Assembly (NCBI GenBank): GCA_020072785.1
Contig: JAIQGG010000008.1
Span: 23,411 to 87,410, forward strand
Length of the DNA: 64,000 nt
Direction of reading: 5' to 3'
From: Terriglobia bacterium
GTDB taxonomy: Bacteria; Acidobacteriota; Terriglobia; Acidiferrales; UBA7541
The notes under the pieces are model-generated. The model saw nothing but the letters and a program-made list of their open reading frames with translations. It was not told the origin of the DNA and did no database searches. Every line of letters starts with the position of its first letter. Position 1 is the stretch's first letter. The position numbers and the translations under genes were made by a program. Below, piece after piece: positions 52,554-61,847 of this stretch.

Positions 52554-54077
52554 ATGAAACGACTGATTGAGTGCGTGCCGAATTTTTCCGAGGGGCGCGA
52601 CGCGGCCAAAGTGGACGCGATCGTCGCGGTGATGAGCGGCGTGACCGGGGTGTACGTGCTCGACCGCGAGATGGACGCCGACCACAACCGCTGCGTGATC
52701 ACGCTGGCGGGCGAGCCGGACGCGGTGGCCGAGGCGGCGCTGCTCGGCGTGGGCAAGGCGCTGGAGCTGATCGACCTGACGACGCACACCGGGGCGCACC
52801 CGCGCGTCGGCGCCACCGACGTGGTGCCGTTCATTCCCGTGGAGGGCGTGACCATCGAGGACTGCGTGGCGCTGGCGCGCCGCGTGGGCAAGGAGATCTG
52901 GAGCCGCTACCGCATCCCGGTTTATTTCTACGAAGCCGCCGCGACGCGCCCCGACCGCATCAATCTGGAAAACATCCGGCGCGGGCAGTTCGAGGGCCTG
53001 CGCGAAGAGGTGAAGCGCAATCACGACCGGCAGCCGGACGTCGGCGAGCCGAAGCTGCATCCCACGGCGGGAACCACCGTGGTGGGAGCGCGGAAATTTC
53101 TCATCGCCTACAACGTCAACCTGAACACCTCCGACGTGGGTATCGCCAACAAGATCGCCAAGGCCATCCGGCATTCCAGCGGCGGGCTGCGCTACGTGAA
53201 GTCCATGGGGGTGGAGCTGAAGGCGCGCAACCTGGCGCAGGTGTCCATCAACCTGACGGATTACGAGCAGACGCCCATGCACCGCGTCTACGAAATGGTG
53301 AAACGCGAGGCGCAACGCTACGGCGCCGTGCCGGTGGGCAGCGAGATCGTCGGGCTGGTGCCGAAGAAGGCGCTGGAGATGGCCGCGGACTACTTCTTGC
53401 AGCTGGAAAACTTTTCTCCGGCGCAGGTGCTGGAGAACCGCCTGGCCGCCGCGCTCGGCGGTGCGCCGCTGGAGCCCGCCGGAAAAGAGGGCCGATTCGC
53501 GACGCTGGTGCGGCCGTTCCTGAACGCGGTGGCCGAGCCCACGGCCACGCCGGGCGGGGGCAGCGTATCGGCGCTGGCCGCGGCGCTGGCGGCCTCGCTG
53601 GGACAAATGGTGGCCGGCCTGTCACGCAAGAAGAAATCACTGGCGGCGCACATCGAGCCGCTCTCGGCGGCGTTGGACGCATTGCGGAGCACCGCGGAGG
53701 AGATGGCGCAGGCCATTGACCACGACGCGGCGGCGTACGACGCGGTGCTGGCGGCGTACCGGCTGCCGCAAGGCGACGCCGAGGAAACGCGCCAGCGCGA
53801 AAGCGCGGTACAGGAGGCGATGCGCGGCGCGGCGGTGGCGCCGCTGGAAGTCGCGGAGGGCGCGGTGACGCTCTACGAACGGCTCGGACAACTGGAAACG
53901 ATCTCTGCCGCATCCATGAAGTCAGACCTGAAGGTGGCGCGGCTGATGGCCGCGGCGGGCGCGCGCGGGGCCATGGAGAACGTGGAAATCAATCTCGACT
54001 CATTGAGCGACGCAGCCTATGTGGCGCAACTGCGGGGAAAGCTGGCGGCGCTGCGCAAGCGGCTGGGCGGGGCATAA
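52554..54077 (+). CDS. ftcD: fused glutamate formimidoyltransferase / formimido-THF cyclodeaminase
   Basis: 507 residues. Residues 1-180 (LIECVPNFSEGRDAAKVDAI, THTGAHPRVGATDVVPFIP) and about 181-300 (FLIAYNVNLNTSDVGIANKIAKAIR, MGVELKARNLAQVSINLTDYEQTP) form the two halves of the formimidoyltransferase. From about 320 (EPTATPGGGSVSALAAALAASLGQMVAGLSRKKK) a cyclodeaminase domain follows. Together they move the formimino group of N-formimino-glutamate to tetrahydrofolate and release ammonia, giving methenyl-THF. Bacteria often keep the two separate; this is the fused, animal-like order. It ends the hutU-hutI-ftcD operon-like run. Confidence 0.93.
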   Translation: MKRLIECVPNFSEGRDAAKVDAIVAVMSGVTGVYVLDREMDADHNRCVITLAGEPDAVAEAALLGVGKALELIDLTTHTGAHPRVGATDVVPFIPVEGVTIEDCVALARRVGKEIWSRYRIPVYFYEAAATRPDRINLENIRRGQFEGLREEVKRNHDRQPDVGEPKLHPTAGTTVVGARKFLIAYNVNLNTSDVGIANKIAKAIRHSSGGLRYVKSMGVELKARNLAQVSINLTDYEQTPMHRVYEMVKREAQRYGAVPVGSEIVGLVPKKALEMAADYFLQLENFSPAQVLENRLAAALGGAPLEPAGKEGRFATLVRPFLNAVAEPTATPGGGSVSALAAALAASLGQMVAGLSRKKKSLAAHIEPLSAALDALRSTAEEMAQAIDHDAAAYDAVLAAYRLPQGDAEETRQRESAVQEAMRGAAVAPLEVAEGAVTLYERLGQLETISAASMKSDLKVARLMAAAGARGAMENVEINLDSLSDAAYVAQLRGKLAALRKRLGGA

Positions 54078-54146
54078 TTCCCTTCCCGGTCATCCGGAGT
54101 CCCGGGGCCTGTTATCAGGCGGAACCTCGGTTACTCTTTCCGTTGC

Positions 54147-54172
54147 GATGCTTCGCTGCGCTCCGCATGACA
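54147..54172. repeat. ATGC...GCAT dispersed-type palindrome
   Basis: GATGCTTCGCTGCGCTCCGC followed by ATGACA. It resembles a widespread intergenic repeat (reverse strand TCATGC-GAGCGCAGCGAAGCATC) known from many genomes. Only one copy was noticed in this window. Confidence 0.45.
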
Positions 54173-54249
54173 TAATGATGGATAGACCCCGCGCCAAGCG
54201 GTGGCGCGGTAAGAACAGGAACATAGCACCGGGCCCAAAGGAGCATGGC

Positions 54250-55272
54250 ATGAGATGGACGACGATTCGGCGCGGTTTAACGGCGATGCTGGTACTGGCG
54301 GGGTTGCTGCTGGCACTGCCGCGGCCGGCGCGCGCGGGGCGGCTGGGCACCGACGTGATCGCGCTGTTTCCGAAAGAGGTGGGCGAATTCGCCTACGCCG
54401 ATCTGAAAAAAGCGCGCACCCTGAAATGGTTTCCGCAGTTGAAAGAGCAGCTGCTGCCGGCGCGCTTCCGGCAGTTCGAACAGTTTCTGGCCTCCGCCGG
54501 CATCGATCCGAACTCCCAGGTGGATGAACTGGCCTGGGGGCTGGTGGCCGAGTCGCTGAGCGGCAAGGGGGAAAAGGCGGCGAGCGCCGTGCCCACCGGC
54601 GAAAACGTTGTCGGGGTAGCCCTGGGCAGCTTCAACCCCGAATCCGCCGAGGCCTTTTTTAAGACGCAGAAGCTGCCGACGTTCAAGGCGCGCGGCTACA
54701 CGCTGTTTGCCTTCGGGACCGGCTCGGGACCCAACGACCTCTTTTTCTTCTTTCTGGATTCGAATACCGCGGCCTTCGGCCACCGCAAGCTGCTGGAGAA
54801 ACTGATCGAAGTGCGCTTCGGGGGCGAAGAGGGGCTGCTGCGCAATGAAACACTCTACCCGCTGATCAATGAAGCGAACGGCTCGGGCGTGGTCTGGGCG
54901 GTGCTGAATCCGGCGTACACCCGGCTGGCCATCCACCAACTGGCGCCGGAACTCGGGCAATTTCCGGAAGCGGCACAGCTTGTCAACCGCATGAAAAACC
55001 TGATCCTCAACGTGGACGCCGGCAGCAGCGTGGATGGAAAGTTTGAGGCGGTGGCGGGCTCGACGGAGGACGCCAACAGCCTGGCGCAACTGATGCAGAT
55101 GGGCTTCCTATACAAGCAGTACCAGGCCAAGCAGAGCAATCCGGAGCTGGCGCAGCTGCTCGATCAGATGCGGGTTACGCCGGCCGGGGATCGCGTGGAA
55201 CTGCGCATGACGCTCAGCGACGAACAGATGACCGCGCTGATCCGGCACAATACGTTTGCGCTGAAGATGTAG
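54250..55272 (+). CDS. secreted protein of unknown function
   Basis: 340 residues from ATG 54250, with AAAGGAG 7 nt upstream. A signal peptide (about 1-30, ending near RPARAG) is followed by a soluble domain. The pattern suggests alternating beta strands and helices: VIALFPKEVGEFAYADLKKAR, PTGENVVGVALGSFNPESAEAF, GSGPNDLFFFFLDSNTAAFGHRKLLEKLIEVRFGGEE, and GKFEAVAGSTEDANSLAQLMQMGFL near the end. I do not recognise a family. The gene is followed by a strong terminator, so it is probably a single-gene unit. Its role is unknown. Confidence 0.65.
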   Translation: MRWTTIRRGLTAMLVLAGLLLALPRPARAGRLGTDVIALFPKEVGEFAYADLKKARTLKWFPQLKEQLLPARFRQFEQFLASAGIDPNSQVDELAWGLVAESLSGKGEKAASAVPTGENVVGVALGSFNPESAEAFFKTQKLPTFKARGYTLFAFGTGSGPNDLFFFFLDSNTAAFGHRKLLEKLIEVRFGGEEGLLRNETLYPLINEANGSGVVWAVLNPAYTRLAIHQLAPELGQFPEAAQLVNRMKNLILNVDAGSSVDGKFEAVAGSTEDANSLAQLMQMGFLYKQYQAKQSNPELAQLLDQMRVTPAGDRVELRMTLSDEQMTALIRHNTFALKM

Positions 55273-55295
55273 GCGTAACTTACCCGGACGTAAGG

Positions 55296-55328
55296 GGGGA
55301 CGGGCGCGCAAGCCTGTCCCCTTTTTTT
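55296..55328 (+). terminator. rho-independent terminator
   Basis: GGGGACGGGC - GCGCAA - GCCTGTCCCC, a 10-bp stem with one G-T pair, then TTTTTTT. It is 24 nt past the stop of the secreted protein gene. It also resembles the GACAGGC-type palindromes listed in the findings. Confidence 0.92.
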
Positions 55329-55351
55329 GTTTCGGGAAGAGACCTGCAGAG

Positions 55352-55777
55352 TCAGGAGGACGGGGCGGAGGGAGCCAGATATTTGGTGAGGCGGGTGCAG
55401 GCCACGCCGCCCTGGGTATCGTACTGCACGCGGTCTACGCCGCCGGCCAGGAACGGGTTTTGCGCGCCGCTGCCCTGTTGCGCGAGACCAGAAAGGGCGT
55501 CCAGACCCACCGCAGGAGCCGCCGCGCCGGGCTGCGAGAGGGCCACTTCGAGCCGGTCGGAATACAGCGTGATGGCGATCTCCAGGGCCGCGTGGGAATC
55601 CGGCATCTGGCGGAAGGCCTCCTGGCAGGCGCCAAGGGCCGCGGCGCGCAGGCTGGCCGCCGCCGATTCACAGAGACCCGCCGCGCAGGCGCAGTGAGCG
55701 ATCGCGCCACCCAGGCCGGCAAGCAGCCGGCTGTCGTTCTGGATGCGAATCTCCACCCGTGTGGGTTCAGTGGTCAC
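55352..55777 (-). CDS. degenerate anti-sigma/HATPase-like protein
   Basis: 141 residues, start GTG 55777. The order VEIRIQNDSRLLAGLGGAIAHCACAAGL, an alpha-helical AALGACQEAFRQM, a strand LEIAITLYSDRLEVALSQPG and a terminal GGVACTRLTKYL resembles the RsbW-like HATPase fold. The N-box asparagine and its neighbours are not in their usual places (ACQEAFRQ). ATP binding may therefore be lost; this assignment is weak. It overlaps the 3' end of a 59-residue cysteine-rich gene by 11 nt, so the two are likely made together. Confidence 0.5.
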   Translation of the reverse strand: MTTEPTRVEIRIQNDSRLLAGLGGAIAHCACAAGLCESAAASLRAAALGACQEAFRQMPDSHAALEIAITLYSDRLEVALSQPGAAAPAVGLDALSGLAQQGSGAQNPFLAGGVDRVQYDTQGGVACTRLTKYLAPSAPSS

Positions 55778-55946
55778 GATTATTCGCGAGGGAGACGTCG
55801 CACGCCTCCCGGCAATCCGGACAGTAGTAAAGGCCGTCCACGCACAAGCGAATGCCTATCTGTCCCTGGCAAATGGTGCAGTACTTCTCGCAATTGCAAT
55901 CGCTTTCGGTTTTGCCGCAGACGTCGCAAAGGATCGGACCGGCCAT
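55767..55946 (-). CDS. 59-residue cysteine-rich zinc-ribbon protein
   Basis: Starts at ATG 55946 (MAGPILCDVCGK). The 59 residues contain ten cysteines, most in CxxC pairs: C7/C10, C17/C19, C23/C26, C35, C42/C45 and C49. This points to two zinc-binding sites and probably no room for an enzyme. No family is certain. Its stop overlaps the start region of the following HATPase-like gene by 11 nt. Such small zinc proteins often serve as protein-protein modules; a partner role for the overlapping gene is inference. Confidence 0.6.
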   Translation of the reverse strand: MAGPILCDVCGKTESDCNCEKYCTICQGQIGIRLCVDGLYYCPDCREACDVSLANNRDH

Positions 55947-56058
55947 GACTGCCTCCAAAGCCACTGTAGCCGAGCGGGTGGAGCGCGGCAAGATGCGCGT
56001 TCGGGCCTGCGCACAATCCGGCATGTGCGCGAAGCCGCCGAGCGGGTAGTGGTACAGT

Positions 56059-56086
56059 TTGGGAAAATCGAGAAGAAGCCTATAAT
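56059..56086 (+). promoter_or_regulatory. candidate promoter TTGGGA - 16 bp - TATAAT
   Basis: TTGGGA at 56059-56064 and a perfect TATAAT at 56081-56086. The TATAAT ends 8 nt before GTG 56095, so the transcript would start at or next to the start codon. Confidence 0.5.
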
Positions 56087-56094
56087 CCTCTCCA

Positions 56095-56721
56095 GTGCAC
56101 GACATCCTCGAATACCTCAAAAAAGAGTGGGCTGTGCTGACTAAGGCTCCTGTTTCTTTTGTCAGCTTAGCATTAGTGTTTTTTAGTGCTGGAATCGGTG
56201 TGGGCCTGTGGCATTACAGCGAGAGGCTGGATACAAAGGACGGAGAAATACACCGCTACAGAGTTGCTTTGGGCATCGACGAGGCCAGCAGGGGAGCACT
56301 CGTAGAACTGAACAATCAGGAACTGGCGCTCAAAGCCCAATCCATCGTAGTGAAATTACGCCAATTGAGTTCAGCTTTAGCCCAGAAAAGCGATGAAATC
56401 CAGAAGCGAACAAATTCTGGAGAGATCGACAAAACCCAAGCGTTCAAAGAACAAATGGCAGCGATGAAAGAAGTGTCCCAAGATTTTGATAGTAGCTTGG
56501 CCTCCGATGCTTATAACGTAGAAAATGAGTTGCGGAAGCGGCTTGATCCTGTGGCAATTTCCCACGTAGTCAGGGTTCCGGCTCTTGTTGCGGACGGAAG
56601 TCGTGTGACAGTCCCAGACTTATTTAGGGGATCAGGTTTTGACTCTGTCTATATTGGCGGCTTAGCAGATGAAATTGAGCAGATGGCTAAGCTGCTTCCA
56701 CCTGATTCTGATAAGAGGTAG
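56095..56721 (+). CDS. membrane-anchored coiled-coil protein, unknown
   Basis: 208 residues from GTG 56095. One transmembrane helix (about 20-40, VSFVSLALVFFSAGIGVGLW) is followed by a long charged helical region (about 45-150) and a short C-terminal domain. There is no motif I recognise. Codon use and base composition are AT-richer than the flanking genes, suggesting transfer. Its last 35 nt overlap the 3' end of a convergent transposase remnant. A clear TATAAT precedes it, and it has no operon partner. It may be cargo of a former mobile element, but there is no direct evidence. Confidence 0.55.
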   Translation: MHDILEYLKKEWAVLTKAPVSFVSLALVFFSAGIGVGLWHYSERLDTKDGEIHRYRVALGIDEASRGALVELNNQELALKAQSIVVKLRQLSSALAQKSDEIQKRTNSGEIDKTQAFKEQMAAMKEVSQDFDSSLASDAYNVENELRKRLDPVAISHVVRVPALVADGSRVTVPDLFRGSGFDSVYIGGLADEIEQMAKLLPPDSDKR

Positions 56722-57195
56722 TTATTAATTCTTCGATAGTCCAAACATGATCTGTAACTCCGGCTTCCATTGCCGGAGTTACAGGCAATGTCTGGTGCAC
56801 GCGACAGAAATTGTAGTGCATATAGTGAAGGGCAACCGCGTGTCCATGATTCTCGATCTTCTTAGAGAATCCGTTCGTTAGGCGAGTGAATCGGCGCATC
56901 TGCATACGCATCGTAAGGTTCTGGCGCTCGACAAAGCTTGTAGAAATATCCTTGGGCTTGGGGTTTCCAGTAATCGCCACGGAGCGACAACTAATGCACT
57001 CTGCGGGGCTATAGCGGGCCTCGGTTTCGCGGTCATTCCCGTACAGCTTGACCAGCATCACGTAGTCAATCTCAGAGCCGAATGCGGATTCCACAGCTTG
57101 CAAATAGAGGCGGTGGCCATCTGTCGTTAACCGGACTCGATTGGCGAGCCGTCCCGCTAGGTCGTGCATGAATTCGTAGGCTGTGCCTGCCCCGC
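56687..57195 (-). pseudogene. truncated IS1-type transposase
   Basis: The C-terminal 160 residues of an IS1-family-like DDE transposase: MHDLAGRLANRVRLTTDGHRLYLQAVESAFGSEIDYVM, then SFVERQNLTMRMQMRRFTRL and ALHYMHYNFCRVHQTL. The frame continues a few residues upstream (AGTAYEF), as in intact copies, and then becomes unrelated and reaches a stop. The N-terminal DNA-binding half and both ends of the element are missing. It is a remnant lying directly 5' of gcvT. Confidence 0.8.
56754..56782. repeat. perfect 11-bp inverted repeat inside the transposase remnant
   Basis: GTAACTCCGGC - TTCCATT - GCCGGAGTTAC, within the codons for the transposase end. It could form a strong hairpin. Confidence 0.8.
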
Positions 57196-57268
57196 CGGCG
57201 GGCTTCCTTGACTCGCTCTGGAGCGCATGTTACGTTCAACTTCTTTCCGAGAGCTTCGAGCGCAGCGC

Positions 57269-58465
57269 ATGGAATCTCAGACATCTCCCCCAACGCAACT
57301 TCGTAAAACTCCGCTGAACGCCGTGCACCGCCGCATGGGCGCGAAGATGGTGAACTTCGGCGGCTGGGATATGCCCGTGGAGTACCCGGCGACGGGCGGG
57401 CTGCTGGCGGAGCACCGCGCGGTGCGCGGGGCCGTGGGCGTTTTCGACGTCAGCCACATGGGCGACATCCGCATCCGCATGGGGCGCACGCCGGGCGGCG
57501 CGCTGGCCGCGGTGCAGCACATCAGCATGAACGACGCCGCGCAACTGGCCATCGGCCAGGCGCACTACTCGGCCATGCTCTATCCCCAAGGCACGTTCGT
57601 GGACGATGTGATCGTGCACCGGCTGGGCACGGACGACTACCTGCTGGTCATCAACGCCGGAACACGCGAGAAAGACATCGCCTGGGTGCGGCAGAACACC
57701 GCGGGGTTCGACTGCGTGGTGGAGGACCTCAGCGACGCGTACACGCAGATCGCCATCCAGGGGCCGCGCGCCGCGGAGCTGCTGCAGAAGCTGACCGACG
57801 CGAATCTCGCGCCGCTCAAGAACTACTGGTTCACGCACGGCACGGTCTGCGGCCTGGCTAACATTCTCATCGCGCGCACCGGCTACACCGGAGAGGACGG
57901 CTTCGAGATTTACGTACCCTCCGATCCGGCAACCAGCGAAAACGTGTGGAACCGCGTGCTGGAGGCCGGCCAGGAGTTCGGCATCCTGCCCTGCGGCTTG
58001 GGCGCGCGCAACACGCTGCGCCTGGAAGCCAAAATGGCGCTATACGGGCACGAGATCAGCGAGACAATCAACGTTTGGGAAGCCGGCCTCGACCGCTTCT
58101 GCAAGATGGAGAAGGGCGACTTTATCGGGCGGGCCGCGCTGGAACGCGCCAGGGCTGCCGGACTGACGCGCACGCTGGTGGGGCTGGAGATGATCGAGCG
58201 CGGGATCGCCCGCGACGGGTACCACGTGTTCAGCGAGACCGGCGCGGAGATCGGCGCGGTGACCAGCGGCTCCCCTTCGCCGACGCTGGGCAAGAATATC
58301 GCCCTGGCCTACGTGCCACCGGCGGAAGCCGCGCTGGGACGCATCGTTCTAGTGGAAGTGCGGAATCAGAAGGTGAAGGCGCAGGTGGTGGCGACGCCGT
58401 TTTACAAGCGCGCGCGGAAAGCCGCCGCGCCGGGTGTGACCCCGCAGACGGCGCAGCGCGCCTGA
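57269..58465 (+). CDS. gcvT: glycine cleavage system T protein (aminomethyltransferase)
   Basis: 398 residues from ATG 57269 ([21 protein letters not shown]); an earlier ATG at 57227 would add codons from the transposase junction. [48 protein letters not shown] and [13 protein letters not shown] are the family motifs. It takes the aminomethyl group from the H protein to THF, releasing ammonia and giving methylene-THF. gcvH follows 21 nt later. No glycine riboswitch is visible upstream, because the promoter region is replaced by the IS remnant. Confidence 0.95.
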   Translation: MESQTSPPTQLRKTPLNAVHRRMGAKMVNFGGWDMPVEYPATGGLLAEHRAVRGAVGVFDVSHMGDIRIRMGRTPGGALAAVQHISMNDAAQLAIGQAHYSAMLYPQGTFVDDVIVHRLGTDDYLLVINAGTREKDIAWVRQNTAGFDCVVEDLSDAYTQIAIQGPRAAELLQKLTDANLAPLKNYWFTHGTVCGLANILIARTGYTGEDGFEIYVPSDPATSENVWNRVLEAGQEFGILPCGLGARNTLRLEAKMALYGHEISETINVWEAGLDRFCKMEKGDFIGRAALERARAAGLTRTLVGLEMIERGIARDGYHVFSETGAEIGAVTSGSPSPTLGKNIALAYVPPAEAALGRIVLVEVRNQKVKAQVVATPFYKRARKAAAPGVTPQTAQRA

Positions 58466-58486
58466 GAGATCGCCAAGGAGAGGCAG

Positions 58487-58882
58487 ATGGCTTATCCGCC
58501 GCAATACCGCTACACGAAAGAGCACGAGTGGATCCAGGTGCAGGGCGATCTGGCCACCATCGGCATCACGGACTACGCGCAGCAGGAGCTGGGCGACGTG
58601 GTCTTCGTGGAGCTGCCCAAGCCCGGGAGCAAAATCGCCGCCGGCAAATCCTTCGGCACGGTGGAATCGGTGAAGGCCGTCAGCGAGATCTACGCGCCCG
58701 CCGCGGGAGAGGTCGTGGAGGCCAACGCCGCCCTCGGCGAGGCCCCGGAAAAGATCAACCAGGACCCGCACGGCGCCGCGTGGCTCATCAAGGTGCGCCT
58801 GGCGAATCCCGCCGAGATCAGCGGGCTGATGGACGCCGCGGCCTATGAAGCCTACATCGCCGCGAAGGCCAAGGAACACTAG
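58487..58882 (+). CDS. gcvH: glycine cleavage system H protein
   Basis: 131 residues, with AGGAGAGGC before the ATG. The lipoyl domain has K63 in the conserved [20 protein letters not shown], and the start [14 protein letters not shown] and end [11 protein letters not shown] fit GcvH. It carries the aminomethyl group between P and T proteins on a lipoyl arm. The dihydrolipoyl dehydrogenase (L protein) is not encoded in this operon. Confidence 0.96.
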   Translation: MAYPPQYRYTKEHEWIQVQGDLATIGITDYAQQELGDVVFVELPKPGSKIAAGKSFGTVESVKAVSEIYAPAAGEVVEANAALGEAPEKINQDPHGAAWLIKVRLANPAEISGLMDAAAYEAYIAAKAKEH

Positions 58883-58887
58883 GCCGG

Positions 58888-60234
58888 ATGCGCTACCTCC
58901 CCAAAAGCCCGGCCGAACGGCAGGCGATGCTCACGGCCATCGGCGTGCAATCGGTGGACGAGCTGTTTGCCGGGATTCCCGAGCGCTACCACCTGCGCGA
59001 AGCCCTGGCGCTTCCCGCGGCGCATTCGGAAGCGGAGATCATCGCGTACTTCAAGGAGCGCGCGGCGGAGAATGCGCTGGGCTACGCGAGTTTTCTCGGC
59101 GCGGGCGTTTACCGGCACCTGCAATCGGTGGTCACCGACGTGATCCTGCAGCGCGGCGAATTCCTGACGTCCTATACGCCGTACCAGGCGGAGATCAGCC
59201 AGGGCACGCTGCAAGCCATCTTCGAATTCCAAACCCTGATGTGTCAGCTCACCGGGCAGGAAGTGGCCAACGCCTCGATGTACGACGGCTCGACGGCCAC
59301 CACCGAAGCGGTGCTGATGGCCGAACGCGTGACCGGGCGGCGGCGCGTGCTGGTGGCGCGCTCCGTACACCCGGAATACCGGCAGGTGCTGCGGACCTAC
59401 GCGAAAAATTGCGGCTTGCAGGTGGAGGAGATCGGATACGGCGCGGCGGGCACGCTGGACGCCGCGGCGCTAAAGGCCGCGCTGCGGGACGATGTGGGTG
59501 CGGTGGTCGTGCAGTCGCCGAATTTCTTCGGCTGCCTCGAGCCGGTGGAGAAGCTGGCGGGTGAGGCGCACCCGGCGGGGGCGCTGCTGGTGGTGGCCAT
59601 TACCGAAGGCGTTTCGCTGGGCCTCGTGCGGCCGCCGGCGGAAGCGGACATCGTGGCGCTGGAGGGGCAAAGCTTCGGGCTGGCGCCGAGCTACGGCGGA
59701 CCTTCGCTGGGCGTGCTGGCCACGCGGGATAAATATGTGCGGCAGATGCCGGGGCGGCTCGCGGGGCAGACCACGGACAGCGAAGGGCGCCGCGGCTTTG
59801 TGCTGACGCTGGCCACGCGCGAGCAGCACATCCGGCGCGAGAGGGCCACCTCCAACATCTGCACGAACCAGGCGCTGTGCGCGCTGGCCGCCACGGTCCA
59901 CCTGTGTCTGCTGGGCAAAGAGGGCCTGCGCGAGATGGCCCACCAGAACCTGTCCAAAGCGCAGTTCGCGCTCGCTGAACTCGAGAAGATTCCCGGGGTG
60001 CGCCGCGTTTTTTCCGCGCCGTTTTTCAACGAATTCACCGTGGAGCTGCCGCGTTCGGTGCGCATGCTCAACGGCGACCTGCTGCGCGAGAAGATTGTCG
60101 GGCCCTTCGTGCTGGGCACGGACTATCCGGAGCTGACCAAGCACGCGCTGGTGTGCGTGACGGAGACGGCCACGCGCGCGGAGATCGAACGGCTGGCACG
60201 GGCGCTGCGCAGTGCGCTGGAGCGGCCGGTTTAA
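58888..60234 (+). CDS. gcvPA: glycine dehydrogenase (decarboxylating) subunit 1
   Basis: 448 residues. [68 protein letters not shown] and [14 protein letters not shown] mark the N-terminal half of the P protein. It is the partner of gcvPB and lacks the PLP lysine, which sits in subunit 2. The two-subunit form is common in bacteria outside the proteobacteria. It begins 5 nt after the gcvH stop, so they are one transcript. Confidence 0.95.
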   Translation: MRYLPKSPAERQAMLTAIGVQSVDELFAGIPERYHLREALALPAAHSEAEIIAYFKERAAENALGYASFLGAGVYRHLQSVVTDVILQRGEFLTSYTPYQAEISQGTLQAIFEFQTLMCQLTGQEVANASMYDGSTATTEAVLMAERVTGRRRVLVARSVHPEYRQVLRTYAKNCGLQVEEIGYGAAGTLDAAALKAALRDDVGAVVVQSPNFFGCLEPVEKLAGEAHPAGALLVVAITEGVSLGLVRPPAEADIVALEGQSFGLAPSYGGPSLGVLATRDKYVRQMPGRLAGQTTDSEGRRGFVLTLATREQHIRRERATSNICTNQALCALAATVHLCLLGKEGLREMAHQNLSKAQFALAELEKIPGVRRVFSAPFFNEFTVELPRSVRMLNGDLLREKIVGPFVLGTDYPELTKHALVCVTETATRAEIERLARALRSALERPV

Positions 60235-60235
60235 C

Positions 60236-60260
60236 GGGACAGGCACGAATGCCTGCCCCA
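60236..60260 (-). repeat. GACAGGC-type palindrome between gcvPA and gcvPB
   Basis: GGGACAGGCA - CGAA - TGCCTGCCCC, then ACAGG on the plus strand. The minus strand starts GTGGGGCAGGC, a GTGG variant of the GTAG head. It lies directly before the RBS of gcvPB. Confidence 0.6.
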
Positions 60261-60271
60261 CAGGAAACCAC

Positions 60272-61759
60272 TTGAGCGAGCGGATCAAGAAAGCATCGCG
60301 GCACCCGAGCCAGAATGAAGGGTTGATCTTCGAGAAATCCTCGCCGGGCAAGCGCGGTTTCGAGCTGCCGCCGCTGGACGTTCCCGCGGCCGACGCCGCG
60401 CGGGCGCTCGGCGCGCAGCACCGCGCGGGCGGGGTGGCGGGCTTGCCCGAAGTGAGCGAGATCGAAGTGCTGCGCCACTTCACGCGGCTTTCCACGTGGA
60501 ATTTCGCCATCGATCTGGGCATGTATCCGCTGGGCTCCTGCACCATGAAGTACAATCCGCGGGTGAACGAATTCGTGGCGCGGCTCGAGGGCCTCGCCAC
60601 CGAGCATCCCTATCAGCCGCAGGCGCTTTCGCAGGGCTGCCTGAAGATTCTGCGGCTGCTCGAAAAATGTCTGCTGGAAATCACCGGCATGGACGCCATC
60701 ACGCTGCAGCCCGCCGCGGGCGCGCACGGCGAGCTGACCGGGATGCTGCTGATCCGCGCGTACCTGGAAAAGCAGGGCCACCCGCGCAAGAAAGTGCTCA
60801 TCCCGGACTCCGCGCACGGCACGAACCCCGCCTCGGCGGTGATCGCGGGCTACGAAGTGGAGAACATCAAGTCCGAAGCGCACGGGCAGATCGACGTGGA
60901 GAAGCTGCGCGAGCTGGTGACCGAAGACGTCGCCGCGCTGATGATCACCAACCCCTCGACGCTGGGCATCTTCGAACAGCGCATCCCCGAGATCGCGGAG
61001 ATTCTGCACGCCAAGGGCGCGCTGCTGTACATGGACGGCGCGAACATGAACGCGCTCGCGGGCATCACCCGCCCGGGCGATCTCGGCGTGGATGTCATGC
61101 ACCTCAACCTGCACAAGACGTTTTCGACGCCGCACGGCGGCGGCGGCCCCGGCGCGGGCCCCGTGGCCATCAAGAAGATCCTCGAGCCGTTCCTGCCTGT
61201 GCCGGTGCTGGTCGAAAGGCCGGACGGCAAGCTGGCCCTGGACGCCCATCGCAAGGATTCCATCGGGCGGGTGCGCGCCTTCACCGGGAACTTCGGCGTG
61301 CTGGTGCGCGCGCTAGCCTACATCCTGGCGTACGGCCCGGGCATCCGCCAGGCCACGGAAGACGCCGTGGTCAACGCCAATTACATCCGCAAGCAGCTCG
61401 AAGGCGTTTACGATCTGCCTTATTCCCTGCCCTCGATGCACGAAGTGGTCTTCAGCGACGCCAAGCAGAAGCAAAACGGCGTAAGCACCATGGACATTGC
61501 CAAGCGCCTGATCGACTACGGCTTCCATTCCTACACCACGGCGTTTCCGCTGATCGTGCCCGGGGCCATGATGATCGAGCCGACGGAATCGGAATCCAAG
61601 GAAGAGTGCGACCTGTTCATCGACGCCATGCGCGCCATTGCGGAAGAGGCGGCGACGAATCCCGAGCTGGTGAAGACCGCGCCGCACACCACGCGCGTGC
61701 GCCGGCTCGACGAAGTGGCCGCGGCGCGCAAGCCCATCCTGCGCTGGAAGCCCGCCTGA
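60272..61759 (+). CDS. gcvPB: glycine dehydrogenase (decarboxylating) subunit 2
   Basis: 495 residues from TTG 60272 (MSERIKKASRHPSQ), preceded by CAGGAAACCAC. YPLGSCTMKYNPRVNE, the DSAHGTNPASAVIAGYEVENI segment and the PLP lysine K282 in MHLNLHKTFSTPHGGGGPGAG are those of the catalytic subunit. With gcvPA it decarboxylates glycine and loads the H protein. A palindrome of the GACAGGC type separates the two P genes, unusual inside an otherwise tight operon. Confidence 0.95.
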   Translation: MSERIKKASRHPSQNEGLIFEKSSPGKRGFELPPLDVPAADAARALGAQHRAGGVAGLPEVSEIEVLRHFTRLSTWNFAIDLGMYPLGSCTMKYNPRVNEFVARLEGLATEHPYQPQALSQGCLKILRLLEKCLLEITGMDAITLQPAAGAHGELTGMLLIRAYLEKQGHPRKKVLIPDSAHGTNPASAVIAGYEVENIKSEAHGQIDVEKLRELVTEDVAALMITNPSTLGIFEQRIPEIAEILHAKGALLYMDGANMNALAGITRPGDLGVDVMHLNLHKTFSTPHGGGGPGAGPVAIKKILEPFLPVPVLVERPDGKLALDAHRKDSIGRVRAFTGNFGVLVRALAYILAYGPGIRQATEDAVVNANYIRKQLEGVYDLPYSLPSMHEVVFSDAKQKQNGVSTMDIAKRLIDYGFHSYTTAFPLIVPGAMMIEPTESESKEECDLFIDAMRAIAEEAATNPELVKTAPHTTRVRRLDEVAAARKPILRWKPA

Positions 61760-61847
61760 CCTGAAACGTTGTCCTCCCCAGGCCCCGTGCGAGTCGGGAC
61801 CTCCGAATGAAAGCTCTCTTGATTTATTAAGCGGGTGGGAACTGCGC

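Noticed and set aside
57196..57268. Glycine riboswitch in front of gcvT
   Set aside because: The upstream DNA is an IS remnant junction; no tandem glycine-aptamer features were found.
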